Shown here: piece after piece, positions 14,138 to 21,566 of the stretch | Layout of the letters: the number at the start of each line of letters is the position of its first letter | Numbering within the stretch: position 1 is the first letter of the stretch | Source of the DNA: Streptomyces flaveus | GTDB taxonomy: Bacteria; Actinomycetota; Actinomycetes; Streptomycetales; Streptomycetaceae | Direction of reading: 5' to 3' | Assembly (NCBI RefSeq): GCF_014647675.1 | Contig: NZ_BMPQ01000005.1 | Location: forward strand, 442,344-506,343 | Length of the DNA: 64,000 nt | Notes under the pieces: model-generated | What the model was told of the DNA's origin: nothing | The model's input: the letters and a program-made list of their open reading frames with translations, nothing else | The model's database searches: none | Program-made: the position numbers and the translations under genes

Positions 14138-14692
14138 TCAGGCGGCGGCGCCGGGAACGAGCTGGTTGGCCAGGTACTCCTTGCCGTAGGCCTCGCGCTC
14201 TTCCAGCTCCAGCAGGCGCTGGTGTTCGCGGGCCTGACGGCGTGACTGACGCTCGATGCGGAAGCCGTCGCGGGTGTCGCGCACGATCCGGTCGACCACG
14301 TCCTTGCGGCTGAACTGCATGCAGTGCACGAGTTCGTGCACGAGGGTCACGGCGAACTCGGCTTCGCCGGGGTGCTGGTCGACGTTGACCAGAATCAGCG
14401 CGGTGCCGTCCGTGCGGGGAATGGCTCGGCCGGCCGCTTCGCGGGCCAACTTGAGTGCGGCCCGTTCGGCGCGGGCGCGGGTGCGCTTGTCGAGGACGCC
14501 GGCCAGTTCGGCATCGGCGGCGGCCCCGAGTTCGGCCATGCCGCGCGGGTTGGTCAAGACGACCTGCACGTCCGGCATGCTGCCGGGCACCGACCGGTTC
14601 ACGAGCCTGACGGCCTGCTCGGTCAGCCGCTTCGCGGTGCGCAGGGTGGAGCCGTAACCGGGCAGCTTGTGCGTGCTCACGGATGTCTTCAC
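14138..14692 (-). CDS. HELVH-motif putative zinc metallopeptidase
   Basis: 184 aa from GTG 14692, chosen for the GGAG ribosome site 6-7 bases upstream; another GTG at 14680 is possible. Residues 116-124 read TLVHELVHC, the HExxH zinc site (H119, E120, H123). About 40 residues later a Glu-rich helix (LELEEREAYGKEYLANQL, E164-E168) could give the third ligand, as in gluzincin-type M78-like folds. The first half is charged and helical. No signal peptide, so cytoplasmic. It lies in the transfer operon just upstream of traB. Its substrate is unknown; cutting a repressor, as ImmA does, or a cell-wall/transfer factor are both guesses. Confidence 0.65.
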   Translation of the reverse strand: MKTSVSTHKLPGYGSTLRTAKRLTEQAVRLVNRSVPGSMPDVQVVLTNPRGMAELGAAADAELAGVLDKRTRARAERAALKLAREAAGRAIPRTDGTALILVNVDQHPGEAEFAVTLVHELVHCMQFSRKDVVDRIVRDTRDGFRIERQSRRQAREHQRLLELEEREAYGKEYLANQLVPGAAA

Positions 14693-14721
14693 AGATGTCT
14701 CCGTCTCGGGAATGTCGCAGG

Positions 14722-15102
14722 TCAGGAGGCGGCCTGGTCGGGGTAGGCGCACAGCACGCACATGCCGAGCGAGGTCGGAATGCATTTGCTGTAGACCACC
14801 TGGCACTGGGGGCAGGTGCGGCGGGTGAGCATCGCCAGCGCGAGCGCGCCCCACTTGCGCGACGTCATCGGCCGCACCGGCTTGGCCAGGTCGATGCGGT
14901 AGAGGTAGCCGACCAGCGGCGGGCGCCGGTAGCGCGGCAGCATGATCTGTGCTGCCACTGGCTGTCCCCCCGGACGCAGCCCGATCTTGCGCAGGTCACG
15001 GCGGGTGGCGTAGCCGTCCGGGGCGTACTTCCACGGGTAGGTGGGAATGCCGTAGCGGGTGCCGGTGGGGTCGAAGTACTTGGCGTACGCCCTGCCCATC
15101 AC
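14722..15102 (-). CDS. RRQRL-motif-type zinc-binding protein
   Basis: 126 aa from GTG 15102 (or ATG 15099; both overlap the upstream stop). It has YATRRDLRKIGLRPGGQPVAAQIM near residue 32, then GYLYRIDLAKPVRPMTSRKWGALALAMLTRRTCPQC...CIPTSLGMCVLCAYPD, with CPQC and CVLC pairs for zinc. This is the layout I know from RRQRL motif-containing zinc-binding proteins of Streptomyces elements, though the motif itself is diverged here (RRDLR). Function unknown; its constant position beside spd and traB genes suggests a transfer role. Confidence 0.7.
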   Translation of the reverse strand: MMGRAYAKYFDPTGTRYGIPTYPWKYAPDGYATRRDLRKIGLRPGGQPVAAQIMLPRYRRPPLVGYLYRIDLAKPVRPMTSRKWGALALAMLTRRTCPQCQVVYSKCIPTSLGMCVLCAYPDQAAS

Positions 15103-16196
15103 GCGGCCTCAGCGCGCTCAGCCTTCAGCGTGTCGCGCAGCATGCGCGCGTTGGCCGGCGAGGTGTGTACCTCACGGCGGATGCCCTCGGCGGTCACCTT
15201 CGCGTCCGGCCAATCGGCCGTCACGCGCCGCGCCTCATCGAGCAGTTGAGCCGCCGTACGCTTCGGCCGGGGCGAGCGCGCCGCATCCGGAACCCGACCG
15301 GTCGCCCGACGCGATCGGGGCGCCTCAGCGGGCACCGTACGTCGCTCGATCGCCTTGACCGGAGTCGGGGCGATAGCCGGTACCGGCTTGAGCGGCAGGG
15401 CCGACTTCCCGAAGTCGACCGCCACCGGATCGGGCACCCGCAGCACCGTTGCCACGGCGGGCGCCGGGGCCGATACCGGGAGGTCAGCCGTAGACCGATT
15501 GCTTATGCTCTCGGTGGATTCATTCGGATTCGTGACCGGGGCGGGAATCGGGTCGGTGCCGCCGAACATCGACAGGAGCGCGGCGTTCGCACCGGCGGTG
15601 ACGCGGTCGCGCTGGACTTCCAGCAGCCTCGATCCGAGCGCCGTGTCCCCGACGCCGACCTTGCGGGCCAGACGCCACGACTTGCGCTCCGACCATTTCT
15701 TGATCCGGTCACTGGGGTGGTGGGCGGCACGGGCCTGGTGGTAGGCGAGGGCCTGCACGATGTCGGCGGTGCGCCGCTCGTTCTCCGCGTCGCGGCCGTC
15801 GGTGTGGACCACGATGCGGCGGGCGAGGAACGCCATGCCCTCCGCCGACACGGACATGCCCATCGGGGTCAGTGCGTAGATGACGGTGCGGCCCAGGTCC
15901 GGCGCGGCCATGGCGCCCATGACCGACGCGGCGGCCGGCAGCGCCCACAGCCCGACCCGTACGACGCGCGGGGAGGACTGGCCCAGCATGGTCAACCCCA
16001 GCAACACCAGGGCGAGCACAGCCGTGGCACCCTCACCGGCGGCAAGGGCCCCGAGCGCGGTGCCCTTGCCGTAGGCGTGCCCGATGTTGCTGTACGTGCC
16101 GATACCGCCAATCACGCCCGTGGCGAGCATCGGCACGAACGCGGCCGTCAGCACACCGACCTGGACCTTCGTCAGAGGCTTGCGGGTTTTGCTCAT
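15099..16196 (-). CDS. Spd-like multi-pass membrane protein with C-terminal DNA-binding-like region
   Basis: 365 aa from ATG 16196. Four hydrophobic segments lie in residues 12-125 (VGVLTAAFVPMLATGVIGGI, TAVLALVLLGLTMLG and following). Next comes a charged helical region (AYHQARAAHHPSDRIKKWSERKSWRLARKVG), a long Pro/Val linker, and a C-terminal about 50 residues resembling a helix-turn-helix (DWPDAKVTAEGIRREVHTSPANARMLRDTLKAE). Membrane plus DNA-binding architecture next to traB is typical of spread proteins and parallels the protein at 2723-3403 in element 1. Coupled to both neighbours. Confidence 0.7.
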   Translation of the reverse strand: MSKTRKPLTKVQVGVLTAAFVPMLATGVIGGIGTYSNIGHAYGKGTALGALAAGEGATAVLALVLLGLTMLGQSSPRVVRVGLWALPAAASVMGAMAAPDLGRTVIYALTPMGMSVSAEGMAFLARRIVVHTDGRDAENERRTADIVQALAYHQARAAHHPSDRIKKWSERKSWRLARKVGVGDTALGSRLLEVQRDRVTAGANAALLSMFGGTDPIPAPVTNPNESTESISNRSTADLPVSAPAPAVATVLRVPDPVAVDFGKSALPLKPVPAIAPTPVKAIERRTVPAEAPRSRRATGRVPDAARSPRPKRTAAQLLDEARRVTADWPDAKVTAEGIRREVHTSPANARMLRDTLKAERAEAA

Positions 16197-16456
16197 GCCG
16201 CACCCCCCGTCACCGTCGCGCCCCGGTTGGCCAGCTCGCGGCGGGCGGCCAGCACCCGGCGGCGGGCGCGGCGGATACGCCGGGCGTCCAGCTCGGTCGG
16301 TGTGCGGTCGATGGTGATGATCTGCGCGTCCAACAGCTCGACTTCCGCCGTGATCAGCGGCATCTCGTAGTCGATGGCATCCAGCTCCGCATCCGTCGGC
16401 TCCATGAAGTCGGCGAACGCGGTAACAGCGTCCTGAACAGTGACGATGTGGTTCAT
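16193..16456 (-). CDS. DUF6284-like small protein
   Basis: 87 aa from ATG 16456. It reads MNHIVTVQDAVTAFADFMEPTDAELDAIDYEMPLITAEVELLDAQI... then an Arg-rich helix (TELDARRIRRARRRVLAARRELAN). This matches the short acidic-then-basic helical proteins I know as DUF6284 from Streptomyces elements. First gene of the leftward transfer operon, ATGA-coupled to the Spd-like gene. Function unknown. Confidence 0.65.
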   Translation of the reverse strand: MNHIVTVQDAVTAFADFMEPTDAELDAIDYEMPLITAEVELLDAQIITIDRTPTELDARRIRRARRRVLAARRELANRGATVTGGAA

Positions 16457-16494
16457 TGGGTCGTGTGTCCTTTCACAGGGGAACGGCCCGAACA

Positions 16495-16524
16495 GCGCCC
16501 CCGGAGTAGCCGCTCCGGGGGCGC
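16495..16524 (-). terminator. Hairpin in the leader of the leftward operon
   Basis: GCGCCCCCGGAG (16495-16506) pairs perfectly with CTCCGGGGGCGC (16513-16524); 12 bp, 6-base loop. It lies between the repressed promoter near 16850 and the first gene at 16456, so it could attenuate transfer-operon transcription. The rest of 16457-16806 shows no convincing gene on either strand. Confidence 0.45.
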
Positions 16525-16806
16525 GCGCCGTTGTGGAGTCAGGGGATTCCGGCTCCCCTCGACCCCGCCCGTACGACCGCTAGGCCGGACGGGCGGGGGA
16601 GGCAACCGGCCGCAGCGCCACACGGACGTTGCGGAACGGAAGAGACATGCGCGGTTCAGAGCCGCGCGGCCGTCTTTTCGACTCGGGGAGACGGGGCCCA
16701 CCTATGCAGTTCTCAAGCAACGACCAGCGCGGGGCCCCTGCGGAAGCGAGCTATCCCGAACCGGCACAGCCTTGAAGCAGCCCAAAGAAGGCCCTTCCGG
16801 CCCGCT

Positions 16807-16877
16807 GTCCTAGGACTGCGAGCGGCCTGAGACGACTATGCATCGCAGTCCTAGGACTGTCAACAGTCCTAGGACTG
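16807..16877. promoter_or_regulatory. Three palindromic operators between the transfer operon and gntR
   Basis: GTCCTAGGAC occurs at 16807-16816, 16848-16857 and 16866-16875; the last two are extended to CAGTCCTAGGACTG and are centred 18 bp apart. A twofold-symmetric site repeated in front of a GntR gene is most simply that regulator's operator. The first copy is 41 bp away and could allow looping. Confidence 0.8.
16835..16863 (-). promoter_or_regulatory. Leftward promoter with operator in the spacer (element 2)
   Basis: On the minus strand -35 TTGACA (16863-16858), a 17-bp spacer starting with GTCCTAGGAC, then -10 CATAGT (16840-16835). The middle operator overlaps the promoter core, the same design as in element 1 although the operator sequence differs. 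It would drive the leftward genes from 16456 on. Confidence 0.7.
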
Positions 16878-16910
16878 TGCTTCACTGGGACGCGTTGAGA
16901 GGAGTTCTGC

Positions 16911-17705
16911 GTGGCACCCAAGTGGCGCGACCTGGCGGACAGGCTCGCGGAGCAGATCAGGAACGGTGAGTACGGTCCGGGCGCCCAATTGCCCCAGATC
17001 AGAGACCTCGTGGAAGCCGGGGAAGGCTCGAAAGCCACTGTCCACCAGGCCTACAAAGCGCTGGAAGCCCAAGGGCTCGTGACCTCATCGCGTGGGCACG
17101 GCACGGTCGTACGTCCGAGCGCTCCCCTCAAGCGGCTCGGGATTGCCCGCTACGACAAGGCGAAGTGGCGCGATGGCGACGAAGTCGCGTTCATCGCGGA
17201 CCGCGTCGCATCGGGGCGCGCCTACAAGCGAAACGAGCAGACGCAGACCGTGAGCCGCGTTCAGGCGGACAGCCTCGTTGCCGAGGGGCTGGGCGTTCCA
17301 GTCGGCTCCGAGGTGTACGCACGTGCCCGCCTCGTGAAGGAGGGGACACAGCCGACTCACACCCTGACCAGCTACTACAGGCCAGAGCATGTCGAGGGCA
17401 CGCGCATCGTTGACCCCTCACCGGGACCCGCCGGCCGTGGTGGCGGATTCCGGGTCCTGTACGACGCCGGATACGAGATCGACCACATGAGAGAGGCGCT
17501 GTTCGCCCGTGTCCCGACAGCGCAAGAGGTGCAGCTCCTACAGCTCCCCGCCGGTGAGCCCGTAGTCGAGCTGCATCGGACCACGTACACCGCAGATGGC
17601 ACGGTGGTGGAGTTCGCGGTGGGTATCCACTCAGCTTCTCGCTTCGCGTGGGAGTACGACTTCAAGGTTCCCGACTCGGCACAAGACACGAAGGGGCAGG
17701 CATGA
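16911..17705 (+). CDS. GntR-family (HutC/UTRA) transcriptional regulator, probable element repressor
   Basis: 264 aa from GTG 16911, with GAGAGGAG upstream. Residues 1-72 are a GntR winged helix (WRDLADRLAEQIRNGEYGPGAQLPQIRDLVEAGEGSKATVHQAYKALEAQGLV). Residues about 90-245 form a UTRA ligand domain (SEVYARARLVKEG, LTSYYRPEHVEGTRI, VVELHRTTYTADGTVVEF). KorSA of pSAM2 belongs to this class and represses activation of transfer and replication. With three palindromes in front and a blocked leftward promoter, it probably represses both its own gene and the transfer operon. The ligand is unknown. Confidence 0.88.
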   Translation: MAPKWRDLADRLAEQIRNGEYGPGAQLPQIRDLVEAGEGSKATVHQAYKALEAQGLVTSSRGHGTVVRPSAPLKRLGIARYDKAKWRDGDEVAFIADRVASGRAYKRNEQTQTVSRVQADSLVAEGLGVPVGSEVYARARLVKEGTQPTHTLTSYYRPEHVEGTRIVDPSPGPAGRGGGFRVLYDAGYEIDHMREALFARVPTAQEVQLLQLPAGEPVVELHRTTYTADGTVVEFAVGIHSASRFAWEYDFKVPDSAQDTKGQA

Positions 17706-18364
17706 TCTCGGCACAGGTATGGGCGGATGCCCGACTTCTGTGGGACTACCACCGCATGCACCACGACCCACGACCTTGCTCGGTGGCCATCGGTCTGGGT
17801 AGCCACGACCTGGGTGTGGCCGACATGGCGGCGGAGCTGTACCACCAGGGCATGGCGCCGGTCATCGTGTTCACCGGGGCCACCAGCCCTACGACCCGAG
17901 CGCGCATGCCACGTGGGGAGGCTGTCCACTACCGAGAGCGCGCGTTGCAGCTCGGGGTACCCGGTTCCGCTGTACTCCTGGAACCGCGCGCGACGAACAC
18001 CGGCGAGAACATCGAGTTCAGCAAAGCCGTGCTGGCAGAAGCTGGCATCCCGGTGGCGTCTGTCCTGCTCGTGAGCAAGCCGTACGAAGAGCGGCGCTCG
18101 TACGCCATGATGCGGAAGCTCTGGACCGACGTCGACGTCGTGTGCGCGTCCACGCCGATGGGTTTGGAGGAGTACGCCGACTTCATCGGGGATGCCCGCA
18201 TGGTGATCGACATGATCGTGGGCGCCCTGCAACGAGTCCTCGTCTTTCCAGGCTGGGGACTGGCTATCGAGCAGGTTGTGCCGAATGCCGTCGTGGCCGC
18301 CTACGAGCGGCTGTGCGTCGAGGGCTTCACCAGCCGACTCATCCCCGAGGCAACCAGTGCTTGA
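17702..18364 (+). CDS. YdcF/SanA-like DUF218 protein
   Basis: 220 aa from ATG 17702, ATGA-coupled to the GntR gene. It has VAIGLGSHDLGVADMAAELYHQGMAPVIVFTGATSPTT, then GEAVHYRERALQLGVPGSAVLLEPRATNTGENIEFSKAVL and VLLVSKPYEERRSYAMM, the ordered motifs of DUF218 (YdcF/ElyC/SanA) Rossmann-like proteins. Unlike ElyC and SanA there is no membrane anchor, so it is cytoplasmic like YdcF, which binds AdoMet. Pairing with GntR suggests it makes, removes or senses the regulator's ligand; this is inference. Confidence 0.8.
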   Translation: MISAQVWADARLLWDYHRMHHDPRPCSVAIGLGSHDLGVADMAAELYHQGMAPVIVFTGATSPTTRARMPRGEAVHYRERALQLGVPGSAVLLEPRATNTGENIEFSKAVLAEAGIPVASVLLVSKPYEERRSYAMMRKLWTDVDVVCASTPMGLEEYADFIGDARMVIDMIVGALQRVLVFPGWGLAIEQVVPNAVVAAYERLCVEGFTSRLIPEATSA

Positions 18365-18453
18365 GATTATTTAGCGCCGGACGGCAAGGGTAACGACAGG
18401 CTCATTCCTGCGATCTCCTCCAATTCTCCGAGCATCGGGAGGTCGCCACCATC

Positions 18454-18496
18454 CAGTAGTCCGCCCGGATCACGCTGGGCGGGCTACTGCGTTTTA
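18454..18496 (+). terminator. Terminator of the gntR-ydcF operon
   Basis: CAGTAGTCCGCCC (18454-18466) pairs with GGGCGGGCTACTG (18477-18489), 13 bp with one G-T pair and a 10-base loop, then CGTTTTA. Confidence 0.75.
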
Positions 18497-18614
18497 TGGA
18501 GCGCGTCACGGGTTTACAAGTGGATCTCGTCGCCGACCCCAATCGGGAGAACCGGAAGGATAGCAGTACCATAATTCGTGCGCCGACAATGTGCATCCCA
18601 TGGGAACATAAGGC

Positions 18615-19445
18615 ATGAGTACTTCTCAGCCGCCCGCGCAGCGACCCCAGCATCCCCTTCTGCAACATGACTATCAGGGCCTTTGCTGGTGGTGCGGCAA
18701 TACGGCCGACTCTCGCGAGCATCGCTATAAGAAGGCCGACGTGGTGCGCGCGTTCGGATCCGGCCCTTGGCCGAGCCCTGTGGTGCGTGTCCAGTCCGGC
18801 AGCGACCGCGAAGATCGGATCCAGGGACCCAACTCGGCAAAGTTGAAGTTCGCCAAGGTGCTGTGCGCCGACTGCAACAACGCCAAGAGTCAACCCTTCG
18901 ACCTTGCCTACGACGCTTTCGCTGAGTACATCCATCAAAACAGCGAGGTCATTGTAGAAGCGGGTGTCATTCAGTTCTCTCGGATCTATGGGAAGGGCTG
19001 GAGGGAAGAGCGCAGAGTGCTGACGAAGTATCTCGTTAAGAATATCTGCTGCCGGTTGGCCGAAGACGGAGTTCAGATCCCTCAGCCAGTGATCCACTTC
19101 ATGGATGGATCGGTGCGAGATCTCCCAAATCTGACCCTTGAAATGAATATCAACATGGCCAAGTACGAGATGGGAGTGCACTTCAGGGATGCCCATGGCA
19201 TCGAAGACGGGAGTCTGTGGATGGGAGATCACGGGATCATCTACGACTCGCGGACTAATCCACTGGGCACCTTCAGTCACCTGGGATTCGACTGGTTCAA
19301 CGTGGACTACCAAGTGCTGTTCGGTCGCAGGAAGGGACGGGCGAACTTCTTCAGCGGAGACACTGTGAAGCTTGAGCGCTTCTGGCCAGAAGGTCTCTCG
19401 ACTGGTGACGCTCTCCGCGCCTGCCGAGACTGCAACCCCTCCTGA
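18615..19445 (+). CDS. HNH-like nuclease-fold protein (cargo of element 2)
   Basis: 276 aa. The N-terminal domain has C24-x-x-C27 (LCWWCGNTADSREHRYKKADV) with E35-H36, and C84-x-x-C87-N88-N89 (VLCADCNNAKSQPFDLAYDAF). Paired zinc knuckles around an EH and a CNN..S.PFD are typical of HNH-like endonucleases found in actinomycete islands. Residues 120-276 are an unassigned, more beta-rich domain (IIYDSRTNPLGTFSHLGFDWFNVDYQVLFG). Codon use is visibly less GC-rich than in the transfer genes, and it sits with the PIN gene just inside attR, so it looks like acquired cargo. Nuclease or defence function is inferred. Confidence 0.6.
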   Translation: MSTSQPPAQRPQHPLLQHDYQGLCWWCGNTADSREHRYKKADVVRAFGSGPWPSPVVRVQSGSDREDRIQGPNSAKLKFAKVLCADCNNAKSQPFDLAYDAFAEYIHQNSEVIVEAGVIQFSRIYGKGWREERRVLTKYLVKNICCRLAEDGVQIPQPVIHFMDGSVRDLPNLTLEMNINMAKYEMGVHFRDAHGIEDGSLWMGDHGIIYDSRTNPLGTFSHLGFDWFNVDYQVLFGRRKGRANFFSGDTVKLERFWPEGLSTGDALRACRDCNPS

Positions 19446-19593
19446 GGGCACACTCAACGTCGCGTGTGCTGCTCGCGGGTTCAACGTCCGGCCGGCCAGC
19501 AGGTCATGCCTCCACGGACAAGGCCGCAGCTCCAGGGCGTGTTGCTGCATGGAATGTGGAGATGAGATCTCGTCGGTAAAGTCATGATGATGA

Positions 19594-21117
19594 CTAACTC
19601 GGGGGGTCTGTCCTGCCATTCTCCATTTTCTTATCAGCCATCGCGCGAATTTTTCGGATCTGAGCGTCGACTTCTACGGTTCGCTGCTTAATGTCTCGCA
19701 GCATGGATTCCACTGTTGCTACTTGGTTCTCTGCGTCTGCAAGCTCTCGTCCTCCCCTCTTGGCCTCTAGTGAAGATTTCAACTCAAGTCGCGCTTCACG
19801 GAGAGCTTGTATGCCTTCGTCATGTTCCGTGCCAAGAATCTTTCTAAGATTCTCAAGATCCGTCAAGTGCAACCACAATTGCTTGTATGAAATGGAAGAA
19901 GTCTCAAACAGGGAGTTGCGATGCCATCGCGTTAGATGTGGATTCCTTCGCTGTATCCTGAGTAGGTCCTCCCAATCTGCACGGCTTATTTTCAATTTTA
20001 TGCGCCCGTGACTAATTGGATCAGCGGTATTTTGTTCTATGCGCTCAGCCAAGCTTAGTGCGGCTGCGGCCCGTTCCCGGGCCTTCTCTTGACTCCAGGG
20101 GCTGAGAGAATCCTGATTAGCGGTGGATTCCCAACGATTTGCCTCCTCTAGCAGTACGTCACTAATTCTTTGATAGTCTTCCTCGCTCAGCGAGATTTCG
20201 AGCTCTGCCGCTTTGGCGCTCGTCTCCTCCTGAAGATTCTGGGCCTGCTCTAGGGTGGATGCGCTAACTGAGGCACCCAACTCCTCTTTAGCAAGTTTCA
20301 AGAACGAGCCTAGTTGTACGATCATGAAATCCGCATCGCAGCGCTGCCTAAACTCGATAATCAATTCTCGGCGGGCGCCAATGACAATGCCACTCTCTTT
20401 TTCGACCCAATCCTCCTTAGTGTCGTTGGTGACGAGTAGTAGAGGCATCTTGCGAACTTCAGCTTCACGCAGTATCTGCTCCCAGATGAAAAAATCCCCG
20501 TGAGAGTTTTCGCTTTTATTGGCGTCTTTGTATCCCGGAGGTGTCTTTTCTTGGTATCTGCGCTCAGCTTCCGCCTTAAGGGTCTCTGCTTCTTCCGGCT
20601 TGAACGGTTGTCCGACTTTAGCGTCTAGGATTCGAGCGAGAGCGGAAAGGATTGGATCGTCGGATATCACTCCTGTCAGGGTTAGGTCGAACGCATTCGC
20701 GTGACGCTCTACTTCAGTCCGGGCTTTTTTGAAACCCGCTTCAATTGGGGCAATAAGATTTCTCTTATCACTTTCGGTGAGTGAGCATCGCTTTACCAGT
20801 ATGTGAAGTTCCTGGATTGCCTTTCTCTCTAGTTCATCCAAGGTATTCGGAATGGTGTCATATAGTTTTAGGTGATCTTTCACGGCGTCCATGCGTCGCG
20901 AGTAGTATTCGGACGCCACCTGGTGCGGTATCCAAATTCGATCGCGAAGTTGTTCGATCACATCGAGCAGCTCGTTACGGGCGCTAGGTGTGAAGCGATA
21001 AAGCTCTAAGAGGACATTGGTGTCCAAGGTGATCAGGTGTGATTTCGTCGCAATCTTGTAATCGCCAGCCGGGCGCCGCCAAAGGCCTTCGAAATCGCTC
21101 AGGAAAGACGAAACCAT
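19594..21117 (-). CDS. Large PIN-like domain (PIN_8-type) nuclease protein (cargo of element 2)
   Basis: 507 aa from ATG 21117 (AGGA about 10 bases upstream); the start fits the family pattern of FEG[LF]W before the PIN domain. D32 (LITLDTNVLLELYRF), a Glu in IPHQVASEYYSRR, an Asp in HGDFFIWEQIL and TNDTKEDW make a full acidic PIN active site, so RNase activity is likely. Residues 330-507 are largely charged helices with coiled-coil character (ENQVATVESMLRDIKQRTVEVDAQIRKI). It is the most AT-rich gene of the window, facing the HNH-like gene. Similar PIN_8 proteins occur in defence islands; a phage-defence or abortive role is plausible. Confidence 0.75.
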   Translation of the reverse strand: MVSSFLSDFEGLWRRPAGDYKIATKSHLITLDTNVLLELYRFTPSARNELLDVIEQLRDRIWIPHQVASEYYSRRMDAVKDHLKLYDTIPNTLDELERKAIQELHILVKRCSLTESDKRNLIAPIEAGFKKARTEVERHANAFDLTLTGVISDDPILSALARILDAKVGQPFKPEEAETLKAEAERRYQEKTPPGYKDANKSENSHGDFFIWEQILREAEVRKMPLLLVTNDTKEDWVEKESGIVIGARRELIIEFRQRCDADFMIVQLGSFLKLAKEELGASVSASTLEQAQNLQEETSAKAAELEISLSEEDYQRISDVLLEEANRWESTANQDSLSPWSQEKARERAAAALSLAERIEQNTADPISHGRIKLKISRADWEDLLRIQRRNPHLTRWHRNSLFETSSISYKQLWLHLTDLENLRKILGTEHDEGIQALREARLELKSSLEAKRGGRELADAENQVATVESMLRDIKQRTVEVDAQIRKIRAMADKKMENGRTDPPS

Positions 21118-21219
21118 TTTTTGTCCTAAAGTTAGATAAGTGACCCCACGAGCGTACCGGTGAGTGACTTGTGTGTCTGCCGCTCCGCTCGACAGGCCCT
21201 TGAGGGGTGGCTGTTCGCC

Positions 21220-21240
21220 TGACATCAGTAGGTGACATCA
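21220..21240 (+). promoter_or_regulatory. Candidate right arm-type integrase sites (two TGACATCA copies)
   Basis: TGACATCA at 21220-21227 and 21233-21240, 13 bp apart, matching the pair at 6297-6317 in sequence, spacing and orientation. It lies about 108 bp inside the attR core. The rest of 21118-21347 holds no gene that I can support. Confidence 0.6.
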
Positions 21241-21347
21241 ACAGTGGCGTACGACCACGCACGGCGGCGCACTGATTACTGGCCGAGCTATACAGTCGAC
21301 CCGCGCAGTGCCGAGCGGCTAGACCGCACGCGGGGTGGCGCACCCGC

Positions 21348-21395
21348 CTACGGATCAGAAGGTTGCAGGTTCGAATCCTGCCGAGTGCACACAGG
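21348..21395 (+). repeat. attR core of element 2 (48 bp)
   Basis: Exact copy of 6215-6262: anticodon loop to the 3' end of tRNA-Arg plus ACACAGG. Only the 3' half of the tRNA is present, so this copy is not a gene. Confidence 0.95.
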
Positions 21396-21396
21396 C

Positions 21397-21429
21397 GAGA
21401 GGCCCCCGGAGATGATCCGGGGGCCTCTC
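21397..21429. terminator. Hairpin directly after attR
   Basis: GAGAGGCCCCCGGA (21397-21410) pairs perfectly with TCCGGGGGCCTCTC (21416-21429), 14 bp, 5-base loop. It may be the original terminator of the tRNA-Arg gene, displaced by the element. Confidence 0.65.
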
Positions 21430-21566
21430 TCGTTGGGGCGTACAGCAGCGAAGTACAGCAACGGGTTGAGGTCCGAGCGCCGACCCAGCTCGCGGCTAGG
21501 GTGTCCGCGAATGTCGCACGCCGACCGGGGGGTCGAGAGATCAGTGCGACACCGGGAGGGGTGTTC

